Source of the DNA: Terana coerulea
Lineage: Eukaryota; Basidiomycota; Agaricomycetes; Polyporales; Phanerochaetaceae
Direction of reading: 5' to 3'
Length of the DNA: 29,218 nt
Assembly: GCA_024811115.1 (NCBI GenBank)
Contig: JAKOGH010000718.1
Span: forward strand, 1 to 29,218
The translations under genes and the position numbers were made by a program. The notes beneath the pieces were generated by a model. The model worked only from the letters and a program-made list of their open reading frames with translations. It made no database searches and was not told where the DNA came from. Of this stretch, positions 10,732 to 20,136 are shown piece after piece (within the stretch, counting starts at the first letter, position 1; each line of letters opens with the position of its first letter).

Positions 10732-11350
10732 TGATGGCCTCGGCGTCGTCGTCTGTGCCATATGTCGCGGCACCCTCGCTCGTGGGGCGTCGATACGTTG
10801 CGTCGGCGCAACCGGCGGACCTCTCTGGCCGAATGCAACGGAATCGCCGACACAGGACGCCTCGCCTCGTCCCAATGGGCTGGCCAGCTCGCGCACGAAG
10901 GCATCCAGTGGCACCTGTCCGCCGTGTTACGAGGGCTGACCGCGGCCTCGGCTATCGCACACGCCGTCAAGCCGGTCGCGGGAAGTCGATATAGAGTGTC
11001 TTTGTCGAAAGGGACACGCCCCAAATGGACGGGTTGCGAGGACGTCGCAGGAGTAGTCGCTTCAGGGGCGGAATCATCCTCTACGCTGCATCCCTTAGCG
11101 GGCCGACAACATCTCGGCGCAGGGCCCTCATCTCGACCTGAACATGACGGCACGGGCGTCTACTCCTATCAGCTCAGAGAGCCTCAGAGGATGCAGATCA
11201 AGCGTACCTTGGCGATAGGGCGCACGGGCATGGAAATGGCCGCGATATCGGGCGCGGCCTGCGCGTTGTGGAGCACCCGGACCCCAGAACTCGCGAACGT
11301 CCCCGGCGTGCACGTCCGCCGCGGGAACGCGATGCATACCGTCTTCGCCG
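10075..11350 (+). repeat. Interspersed ~33-bp motif, at least eight degenerate copies
   Basis: A core resembling TCGCGGGANGTCGATA followed by NNGTGACTTTGTCG recurs at about 10075, 10334, 10445, 10499, 10630, 10779, 10975 and 11318, with a further likeness at 18043. Spacings are irregular (54 to 345 bases). Copies at 10499, 10630 and 10975 are the best preserved. Several are preceded by CCCGCTCGCGGG, a 5-bp hairpin. I know of no family with this motif. Confidence 0.6.
10481..10808 (+). repeat. Tandem exon-plus-intron repeat (~131-144 bp units)
   Basis: Successive units each hold the GTCGATA core motif followed by a 51-58 nt intron-like sequence. The two introns share a layout of GTRAG donor, CGCGCTCG, GGCTSAYGCTGAC and RTGCG before the AG. 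A third, partial unit starts after 10731 and has the core motif at 10779. Duplication therefore included both the exon and the splice signals. Confidence 0.6.
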
Positions 11351-12005
11351 GAAGGCGATGCGCCTCAACACGAAGACACGAGTCTCGCAGGGCTCTGCGA
11401 GCCCTGCTCGACAGACGACGGCCCGTCGTCGCGGTCGCCGCTACGAGTGCTGTTACATGGGACGCCGCGGTCGTCCCGCTGGGCGGGGTTCGCTGCGGCA
11501 TCCCGCTAGCGGCGGCTCGGATCCTGGCGCAAGGCAGCGGCATCTCGACGTGCTCGCGAACACACGGGCGTCTATTGATATCAGCCAATGCGGCCTCTGG
11601 AGGAGCAGAATTGCGCTCACCACGACCGTGAAGCACGCCGAAACACCGATTACAGCCTTTGCAGCGACCACTTCATGCTGCCTCGCTCGGGAGCCCTTGG
11701 TGCGGACGAGTTGCCATGGTGTAGATGTGTACGGTCGCGGGGTCTTCGTATAGGAGGATGTGCCCTGGAAGGAATGGACGGCGAGAAAGGTCTCGCCGTG
11801 CTCTTCGAGCACGGCTCGGTAGACGACGGCCGGTCGTCCTCGCTGTTACCGTGGTCGTGTCATAGGGCGGAGCTTTTCTTTGTACCGGGGTTCGTGGCTG
11901 CATCCCAGGAGCGGCCGACAACATTCCGCGCAGAGAGCCTTCATTTCAACCTGTGCTCGAAAGCACCAGCGCCTATTGATGTCAGCTGAATCGACCTCCA
12001 GAGTG
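11086..12005 (+). repeat. Degenerate tandem repeat, period ~405 bp, 2.3 copies
   Basis: Matching blocks start at 11086, 11492 and 11897, each opening with GCTGC(GG)CATCC and continuing with similar CTCGACCTG, CGGGCGTCTATT and ATCAGC segments. The spacings are 406 and 405 bases. The first two full units also carry clusters of perfect hairpins about 100 bases before the next unit: 11389-11405 and 11414-11430 in one, 11780-11797, 11797-11813 and 11822-11838 in the other. A 289-codon open frame crosses part of this region, but I regard it as unsupported. Confidence 0.65.
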
Positions 12006-13490
12006 TACAATGTCGCGCGTACCTGCTCGTGGACGGCGCGGCGCGCAGCTGAGCGGGCTGGCTGAACGCGCTTTGGCGCGTGTCCTCGATTTCGTGGCGA
12101 CTTTGATGGGAGAATGCAAAGCCTGCGTCTGTGGACACAGGCGAGGACAGCTTCATCTTGCAGCAGATTGTCTGCGTCCCGGGCCAGGATGTGCCACTTT
12201 GGACAGAACTGAGTTTAGGGATGTCAGCAGAGAGCCCTCGTGAGCGGTATTTACGACGTACTTGGACAATGTGCAATGTGCCCGAATTATTTCCGAGAGC
12301 TCTCGACACCCTCTTCCCACACACCAACTTGCTTGCCCGAGCTGTGGCAGCATCTGCCAGCTGCACTCTTGTGTACGTCGCACGTCAACACTACACAAAT
12401 AATGTATTAATGAAGGCCTGAGATTGGCTAGAATATACATGAAAATAACACACCTTGATGTTGCTCATAGCTGTTGCAGTGGTGAGAGGGTGAGTGAGAT
12501 AGTGTCCCTTACAAGAGGACATGTTTAGGATGTAAATGGGCGTGGATGGGGGAGAGGGACAGGAGACAGTGAGGTGAGTGCAATGTCAGCAGGATATTCT
12601 GAGAGCTGCCAGAAATGCAGTGGCGTGATCTGGACCTCTTGCTTGCATTGGTCTGATGGAATCTTGACTGCGGAGGTCACCTCTGTGAGGATGGATGTCA
12701 GCCATCTTGGAAATGATCTCCGTGATCAGACTTCCATTTGGTTACCCTGGTAAGCAATTGGCTGTCAGATCAGTGATGTGATCAGTTCGCAATTTTGCCC
12801 TTTCCAACTTTAAGCACAGTCAGCTCAAGTACCACTCTCAACTCAAGTAAGATGTGAGACTTCAGGTTGCCTTCCAGTGAATAGCATGCAATGGAGAGCT
12901 CAGAGAGTGAATATTGAGATGCATGAATTTACGAGACCATATCAGCAATTCAGCTCAGTTTGGACATTTGATATTCAGGGTCTCACACTGGCGGCTAAGC
13001 ACAGCTCACAATGGACTGATGGTAGCTGGCCTGACTACTTCCGAACAGCGTGAGAGCCAAAGCTTCCGGCCAATCAGAAAGGCCAATGCTTGGCAGCTAA
13101 GCATCAGCTGTTCTGACTGCCCAGGAGCTAGTCTCTCACTCCTCCCGCCGCTGCTGCACACTGACTGCGGCACGTGTCCACACCCACCCACCTAGCCATT
13201 ACTTGCTCATTCAACAAAGCCATTGAAGGTAAGGAGACCACAAAAATGCGAAAGCATCGAAAATGTATTACAAGGATGCCTGTCGGCATCCCGCGTCAGT
13301 GGCATGTAGTCCATCAGACAGACGCGATACGCTCGTAAGCCGGACAACAACTGCCGAGCCTACACGCTTGGCGCTCCGACCTAGCCGATGGCCTCGTTCA
13401 GATGACATACTGCGGCAGGCACTGGCCTAGACTCAGAGTGCGGGTCAGTGCCGATTTAGCAAAACTAACACATCCATACATACCAAAAGC
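12006..13490. other. Non-coding block with distinct, less GC-rich composition
   Basis: From about 12400 to 13200 the base composition drops visibly in GC and CpG relative to both sides. AGCTCA-type hexamers recur, for example near 12831, 12897, 12954 and 13003. A short inverted repeat GATCA/TGATC occurs around 12768-12783. No open frame or intron series is evident. I could not find convincing terminal repeats or a target-site duplication, so a non-autonomous transposon or solo LTR is only a possibility. Confidence 0.35.
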
Positions 13491-13790
13491 GCATGTCACC
13501 TGCAAGAGCCACTGTACGCTGTAGTCATGCACAAATGGTGTTGGCGAGTCCGGGTCCCGACGATCACAAAGCGAATTTCTGCGATTTTAAACCGGACTTG
13601 CCCGAAACAGCCTATTTTGCATTTTTGCAGAGGCTTCATACCTCAGATGACCAAACCATCGACGGTGCGGCACCCGTGCATTCAGTGCGCAAGTGCCGCT
13701 TCGTCGGTGATGTCCTGGTGCGCGAGGAGCTGGAGGTGCGAGCGAGAGCTGAGGGCGCTCGAACTTGCGCCACAAAGTTGATTAGTCAGC

Positions 13791-14437
13791 ATTTCCACGG
13801 CGCGTCGCGCGTCCGCTTTCCACCTCCTTCCACCTCCTACCATCGACCCCTCGTTCATCTCTACTCCTGTGTGAAGTACGCGCATATGGTGAGTCTGTAT
13901 GCTCTGTATCTACCTTCTTTTGTAGTCGCGTTTTTGGTCAATTTGCCCAGATTTACGCAACGCGTCATCAAACGAGGAGACGGCGGAAATGGCCCATTCG
14001 AGGGGCCGGGGACGGCAGAGACAGGCTGGGAACGAGCGTGGCCGAGACCCAGGTACGTGATGTATGCTGTGTGACATGGGAAATACGGCTGACTTCCAGG
14101 GTTTTTTTGTGCTAGGCTGTTTCGTGCATGTCTCGGCGGTCTGGACGTCGAGACATGCCCCGATTCGCAAACAGCTGAGGGCCTTCGGCGAGCGGCGACA
14201 CGTCACCATCACGGCGCCAAGTGCTGTTAGCCGACGAGGGTGCAACGATCAGAGCGGACGGACGCAGCAGAAACGCGAGCTCAGTCCGCGAAGGCGCGGG
14301 CTGGGCCGGTGCTTCTGTTGCATTCGTCATGCGTGCGGTCGTCAGCGGAGCGGGGTGACGTGAGAGATGTTGCGAGGGAGATACGGTGGGGCGATGTTTG
14401 GTACCGCCGAAATACGGCATCGGCGCGAGCGAAGAGG
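13791..14437 (+). other. Pyrimidine-rich leader-like stretch with intron-like sequences
   Basis: A CT-rich stretch (13800-13865) leads to GTGAGT at about 13889, and a second intron-like sequence runs 14053-14099 (GTACGT donor, GGCTGACTTCCAG acceptor, 47 nt). This has the same style as the units at 9740 and 14438. An overlapping ATG frame of 193 codons (13493-14074) has no recognisable domain, and I do not call it a gene. Confidence 0.25.
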
Positions 14438-14443
14438 TATAAG
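14438..14443 (+). promoter_or_regulatory. TATA box of the intron-dense unit
   Basis: The sequence is TATAAG, preceded by GAGG and followed by about 130 bases of strongly pyrimidine-rich sequence, as in highly expressed fungal genes. An ATG in good context at 14575 opens a reading frame of only 22 codons across the first splice (stop 14700-14702). Confidence 0.45.
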
Positions 14444-15223
14444 AAGAGAGCGAGGATGGCTCGGAAACAGCATCCTCTCCTCACCTCCTCATCCCCTTCC
14501 CTCCTCGTCGCTCATCTTCACCAATCGAGCACCTCTCCGTGTTCTCTCGTCTCAAGCTCACCAAACCTCCCGACATGCCCTCGTCTCTGCGACAACCGAC
14601 GCTGTTCTCCGCCAGTAAGTACATTCTGTCGTTCAGTCTCGCCGCCGTACTAACATCACTGTTGGTTTCTTACCAGTCATTGGTTTGAATTCAGCGCCGT
14701 GACACAACGGTAAGCTCGCCGTTGATCTTCTTGTTATCTTCTGAAACTGACTTGGATTCTCGTTCTAGGACATGCAACGGCCGAGAGAACCCCTACGGAT
14801 GCGCCTGAATCGCATGGCAGAGCAATGCGGTTCTATGCAAAACGAATCGGTGTGAGCTTACTTGTTATCTGTTTAGCCTCAATGCTCGCGTTCTCGCTCA
14901 AGTCACGCGATTCCCGCTTGAGCGGGAGCGCATGCACCGCAGCATGCCAGGTACTCGGTCAGTACACCCGGGCGCGACGTCATGAAACACAATCAGTATC
15001 GGTATGTATTAATTACTAAAATTGTCACTCCGTCGCTTCTTACCGCTCACCCGCAAGATCTGCAGCATGTAGAATTCCAGACGGCGGAATGGTGCGCACG
15101 AACCTGGTCCCATGAGACATAGACTGTCCCCGATTGGCGCAGTGCCTCACGCACAGGTAAGCGATATATTGCGGTCAGCTTTGTGACAAGGACAGTGACC
15201 CCGATCGCTTTGTTTGATTCTAG

Positions 15224-15350
15224 TAAACTCGTCGGCTGTTTGCACGAGGTCCTTACCCTCGTGTTAATTCCGCAGGCCGTATTCCCGGACGATGGCCTGC
15301 GAACTCGACTCGGGTCTCACACGTGGATGAGACGAGTTGTGAGCGATGAG
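15224..15350 (+). other. Exon-like segment made of three consecutive hairpins
   Basis: Between two intron-like sequences, this 127-base segment holds CACGAGG/CCTCGTG (15243-15249 with 15257-15263), CGCAGGCC/GGCCTGCG (15271-15278 with 15294-15301) and GTCTCA/TGAGAC (15314-15319 with 15328-15333) enclosed by AACTC/GAGTT (15302-15306 with 15334-15338). Together they span almost the whole exon. One frame is also open here, so a coding role is not ruled out. Confidence 0.55.
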
Positions 15351-16540
15351 GTATGTTTGTTTGCTTGTTTTGAAACCCGGTCATTAATGCACTCAGGCTT
15401 TGCCGGCGCGCTGTGACACATACACCCGTAAGTCATAATTCTCTCGTTGTTCCATTGGTTTACTGATAGGATACATTTATTTTCCTCGACGCATTCTCTT
15501 TAGCCCTACCATCGACCGCGTCCTAAAGTAGTCCCGGCCGGAACCTAGCGGGCGCGCCGCGGTGCGCTTGCGTCTGATGCGAACGACCATCAACGAGTCT
15601 CGTCGAACCTGGCAGCAGCGCACCGGCCGGGGTACGGGATCAAAAATAACGAGGTATGCCGTGCATTCGCTTTACAAGTATCTCCGCTCACTCTCGATTT
15701 GCCAGCATAGCTGTAACAATTCTACATTACTGCGCTATCGCCCGTGCGCCGTAACCTACTCGTCGGTGCGTCTGTCACGCAATATACCCGTTCGTCGAGC
15801 ATGTCACTAATCATCCCGCCGTGCAGATGCACTGATACGCCCAGAACGACTGTACTTGACACACCCGGTGTGCACCAGCTTCGCGGCCGGCTGCCGCTCA
15901 GCCGCGACGTGACATGGGTCGATGCCCGCAGCGCCGAACGTACACGAGACGTGCGAGGCGTCGTCTTTGAAACCCCGAAATATGCCGGTAAGCCCGTTGC
16001 GTGATGCCGGCTTCGTTGACAGTTCACTGATCATGTTGCTGCGCAGTTGCGCTCAGCTCCCGCCCCTTGCCCGCAGCATGTCCGAGCCGAGGCTGCCGTC
16101 GCCGCCTGCCTGCACCCACGAGTGCCCCGCTGTGATCCGCCCGCCGGCCGTGCGTCCACAACGTCGGCCAAGTGCGGTATACAATACACCTCATGTGTCG
16201 GACCTTTGAAGTACGGTGCCCCGGGCCGTGTTGGATTCATACGCCGAGGCTGACCTAGCAAACCCAGGTGCTAGATCTCGTGACCATAGCATCTTGCTCG
16301 TCTCGCTGATCGCGATGTTGGAGACTACCATGCGCCGGATGCTCGGGACGCACGTGAGCAGGGCGAGCAGGTACGCCGACCGTACGACTTAAATCTGACC
16401 CACTGCCCCAATTGACCAAATCTCCAAGAGTTACACCTTATGCCTCTGTCTTCAATACCTCGCGCCGGTCAGTGATTTCATGCAACTTTCCATCTACCGG
16501 ACAGGTACTAACCTTAACCTCATGCAGAACGGCGCCCGTG

Positions 16541-17760
16541 GACTCCAGATTAATCACGGACGAGTACGGTCCTGCTCGTTCATACCATCAGTATGAGTTC
16601 TTACTTCGCTCGGTTGTTTCGTAGTCTGACGCTGGTTTAACATAGGTGTATTGGATTGGCATGACAGTCTCATTGCGCCGACACAGACGCCGTTCGCCGT
16701 GCTATGCCGCCGGAGGGATGCTGCCGCGACTCCGCGTCCGACTGCGCATGTTGTAAGTGAGTCTGAGATTGCGAGCAAGACGAGACACTGACGAGGCTAT
16801 TATCGAATAGCTTCAACCGTTACTATAGTAAACCGCTAGTAAGTTGGTTCATTCCGCGATACGCTTGATTCCACCAGACTTACCGCGACCACTTGGACTG
16901 TAGCGCGCTGTGTGTAGGATTAATCGCGGACGAGCCAGGTGCTGTTCGTCCGCACTATCCGGTATGTCTTCTTTCAGTCGACTCGTTCATAAACCCTAAC
17001 GTAGGTCTTCCACAGGTCTGCCGATCCTTCTCATCGTTATTTCATCGCGACGTTCGCGGCCACACTAGCGGGAGGTTGTTACTGGTCCAACACTGGTAAG
17101 CCGGTAAGTCGGCCAGCTGATTTCAGTGTAAGAGGGTTGGGCTCTCGCATACTGACCACCATTCCTGAAATGTAGCAAGCCTACATGATTCATTACGGAT
17201 TAGCCCGACTAAGTAAGGTATACCATTCGCTCGTACTCCTAAGTATGTCTTCGTATCTCGGTCGGCTGGCTTATAACCCTAACGTAGGTGTCATATAGAT
17301 GTCCGAGTCGTGACCGTGACGCTCACCTCAGACATATCTACATACTCCGGTAAGTCGACGCTTACTGTATTATAAGAGCGTTCAATAGAATGACCACCAC
17401 TCCTCGCAATGTAGCTACGTACATGGACTGTAGCCCTACGCAGCGACCTTGATTGCCGTTCACGGCATAAAGCCGAGTAAGTGTGGTACGTATACCGCGC
17501 CGACTTCAAGTCATCGTGTCACGGCCGTATTGTCATATACCGTGAACGATACAGTGGACCCAGGGACGATCATCTAATAGCTCGACGCTCACCTCAGACA
17601 TATCTACATACAAAGCCGGCAAGTCAGCGGTCAGTACACCTTATAAGAGTGTCATCTCTAACGGCGGACTGACCACCACTCCTCGCAATGTAGCTAGCTA
17701 CATCGATAGTAGCCCGTTGCGGCGACCTCATCGGCGCTCGTAGCATTAAGCCGACTGGTC
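16541..17760 (+). repeat. Diverged tandem repeat carrying homologous introns (period ~250-370 bp)
   Basis: Introns at 16591, 16962 and 17243 belong to one set; the latter two share GTATGTCTTC, ATAA(A)CCCTAACGTAGGT and length 54-56. Introns at 17103, 17350 and 17619 form another set, sharing GTAAGTC or GCAAGTC, TATAAGAG, and TGACCACCACTCCTCGCAATG with its TAG acceptor. The exons match too: ATTAATCNCGGACGAG occurs before both 16591 and 16962, and GACATATCTACATAC before both 17350 and 17619. Each unit thus carries two different introns. Confidence 0.7.
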
Positions 17761-18940
17761 AGTGTAGGATGATCGCGCTTACTTCAAAGTAGTGCGTCAC
17801 ACGTCTCTACACCCCATTCATATCCATACTGACCAAGACATCTATTCATAGCAGTATGAACATACCTTGAGCGCACTCGGCCGTTTTGAGCAACTCTTGA
17901 CCTCACTTCAAGGATACATGGCGCACCAGCTAGTCAGTGAGTCATTATTGCTTTATACCATTGCTTAGCCATCTAATGTACATGTAAGTGGCTAGTGATT
18001 AGTTATGTCGCCCAAATGGGTTCAGATTGCATGTCGGGTCAGGTCGCGGGACATCGTTTTGCGCCGTCGATGTGGAGGACTCGACGGGCGGCCATGGGTA
18101 TGTCTCTCGTCCCCATTAGACACTGCAACGCGGCGACGGCTCCGTCTGTTCACTAGCACTTGCGTGTGCGCCATCGTAGGCGGCATGCCTGCAAATTGCT
18201 GTCGACACGTCCTGCGCATGTTGCAGTGAGCCGGCCGCCTTGTCGGTGTCGGTCATGCATCACGTCCCGATTTCCCCGCCGACAAAGGGTTTCGTCGTTC
18301 GCAGCGGGGCGTCGTCGAGCCTGTCGCCGCATCCCCTGGACGCGGCGGGCACACAGGGGCGCGACGCGATCGCGCGGTACGTGCTCTGCTCACATTCCTC
18401 GTTCCTCCCGCTGACTTCCACACCAGCTCCCTGCCGTGATTCCAGCTACCGACTTGATCGTCGACCTCTGCGGTGCCGGCAGCTCTGTACACTCTGGCGA
18501 GCGGGTCTCTGCTCGCCGGGGTCCTGAATCATTGTTGTCGGTGCGCGACACTTCTGTGTTCTTCTCATGTATTCTCGCTGACTTCTCTTCTCGACGCGCA
18601 CAGCAACGCGTCATCTCGTCGTTGTCGCAGAGCTTGGGACCCGTTCGCCTTGCGGGCCTGTGCGGTACGCGTGTTCTTTCTACTCGTTGAGTACTATTCC
18701 GCTAACCTCCTGTCCAGCGCGCCGTCGCGGCTGCGATTCGAAGTCGACCGTCAGCGCGCCGAGGGCGGCGGGCCGCCGTGGCTAGCAGTGTGCACTCTGC
18801 AGCCGGCGTGACTGTGCAGCGCGCGCACGCCCATTTCCTTCCTGGGAGCTCTGCTCGCGAGCTGCGGCTCGTATCCGCACGCGCTCGCCTTTGCGACGAC
18901 GCCACCGCCGTACTGGACGGCGCCCTGTCTCTTTCTCCCG

Positions 18941-20136
18941 GTATGTCCGCCTTTTCTATGTATTTTGTGCGCATGTCGCGTGCGCCGACAGGCCCTCGCG
19001 GGCCTTGTGCTCGCAAGGCTGCCCGCGCTCTCGTCGTGCACGCGCCGTACCGCGGACATAGGTCGGCACGTCTTGACTCTGCCGGCGACGATGTGCACAG
19101 GCCGTCGCGTCGTTGCCCATGCTGTGCGGGCACGCGGCGCATCCCGCTCCTTACCGCGAATCGCCGTCCGTCTGCGTGGGTGGTGCCGTGCCGCCGTGAC
19201 TTGCCGTGGAACTGTAGTGGAGAGCCGTCTAGATACGTATCTGTCAGCTTACTTAGTTTATCAGCAGACGGGACGAGGGCGGGACTGACCGGTTGAGATG
19301 GCAGAGAACGGATGGCGAGAGGTGGCAGCGTGCGGGAGGCGGTAAACGGCGGCGGCGTGTGAGATTGTGAGAGTCAAAAGCAGAGAGCTAGAATGCGTGA
19401 ATCAAGGTAAGTATAGATTAAACATGACAGTAACAAATACCGACTGACCGGTCGCAGGCGAGAGTGTCGCCGCAGGCTGCGACGATGCCCGACAAGTCTC
19501 CGGAGCTACACCGTCCGCCGTCCGTACCCGGAATGCTGTCGTGAAGCATGGAGCACGACGTGCGGTGTCGTAAGGTCTCCCCGACGTCTTTGGGCCGCGC
19601 ACGCACCGCCGCCTGACCTCGCCCGCTTGCTGGACGCAGCCGACGTGCGCGGGTCTCTGCACGCCGTGCGTCGCGTAGTGAAGGGCTGCCTGCTCGCGTT
19701 CCGAGCTGTTCTGCGCGGTTCGCGCGACGGCGGTTCAACGTGGCACGCAGCGTCGGCGGCACGGTGCCGACGGTCGCGCGACACGGCGCAGTTCGTATTC
19801 AAGACGGCCTGAGGGGTCCGAAAGGGCGGGACCGTGTGAGGCAAGACAGAGGGGTGGGCGCGAGTACGGTGAACATGGGAGTGTGAAGGAGTGTCTAGGC
19901 GCCAAAGCGTTCGAGTGCGCGCGCGCGCAAGTCGCGTCGAGCAGGCTCTCATTTCACCACCGGGAGTGAGATGCAGCAGTAAATCCATTACTGTAGATAT
20001 AAGCGAATACACTGTAACGATACAGAGGCTCATTCATACAAGTACGACCGAGAACAACAGCAGACGACAGCACGACGATCCTATGCGAACGAACACAAGA
20101 GAGCGAAAGAAGAACGGCGATGAAGGGCCAGACAGA
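18941..20136 (+). other. GC-rich non-coding stretch with further intron-like sequences
   Basis: Clear intron forms occur at 19407-19457 (GTAAGT, GACTGACC, TCGCAG; 51 nt) and 19570-19639 (GTAAGG, GCCTGACC, ACGCAG; 70 nt), plus a weaker one starting GTATGT at 18941. After 19640 a frame runs to TGA at about 19810, but the preceding exon has a stop in the matching frame, so no protein is supported. Hairpins include GGCCC/GGGCC at 18991-19004 and CCTTG/CAAGG at 19003-19018. The last ~150 bases are the diverged 3' flank of EF-3 copy 2. Confidence 0.3.

Larger units (their letters stand above)
14438..18940 (+). ncRNA. Intron-dense, hairpin-rich region: candidate spliced non-coding RNA gene(s)
   Basis: About twenty sequences on the + strand have fungal intron form. 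Best examples: 14615-14676 (GTAAGT, perfect TACTAAC, ACCAG), 14710-14768, 15002-15065, 15157-15223, 15351-15396, 15428-15503, 15654-15705, 15766-15826, 15988-16046, 16468-16527 (TACTAACC), 16591-16645, 16753-16810, 16962-17015 (CCCTAAC), 17103-17175, 17243-17298, 17350-17414, 17619-17693 (GC-AG), 18226-18304, 18377-18426, 18541-18603 and 18665-18717 (CGCTAACC). Intervening exons are about 30-250 nt. No reading frame persists through them: for example, the exon 15504-15653 has stops in all frames within about 50 bases. Exons instead contain many perfect short hairpins. There may be more than one transcription unit. An alternative is a protein gene obscured by sequence errors or decay, but I find no protein family. 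The region is without any recognisable transposon gene. Confidence 0.35.

Noticed and set aside
10762..11631. 289-codon open frame on the + strand
   Set aside because: It runs through the degenerate repeats and hairpins, crosses the repeat motif in different phases, has no recognisable domain, and such lengths are not extraordinary in GC-rich sequence. Adjacent frames on both strands are also long.
12400..13200. Solo LTR, MITE or Helitron
   Set aside because: No convincing TG...CA ends, terminal inverted repeats, target-site duplication or Helitron 3' hairpin plus CTRR could be paired by eye.
13493..14074. 193-codon ATG frame
   Set aside because: No motif, no homologous copy, and it spans an intron-like sequence and a CT-rich leader-like stretch. 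Composition does not resemble the real genes in the window.
15066..15525. Protein-like frame across exons 15224-15350, 15397-15427 and 15504 onward
   Set aside because: The frame is open with matching phases and ends in TAA, but the preceding exon has an in-frame TGA, no family is recognisable, and the same exon is filled by hairpins. Kept as an open possibility only.
18436..18780. Possible coding reading across exons at 18427-18540, 18604-18664 and 18718 onward
   Set aside because: Three exons happen to stay open in one phase, but the encoded sequence is arginine-rich without motifs, ends at a stop shortly after the third exon begins, and the stop frequency in this GC range makes the open run unremarkable.
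9441..20136. Autonomous transposon or integrated viral element between the EF-3 copies
   Set aside because: No reverse transcriptase, integrase, transposase, helicase or capsid motifs were found in any frame.
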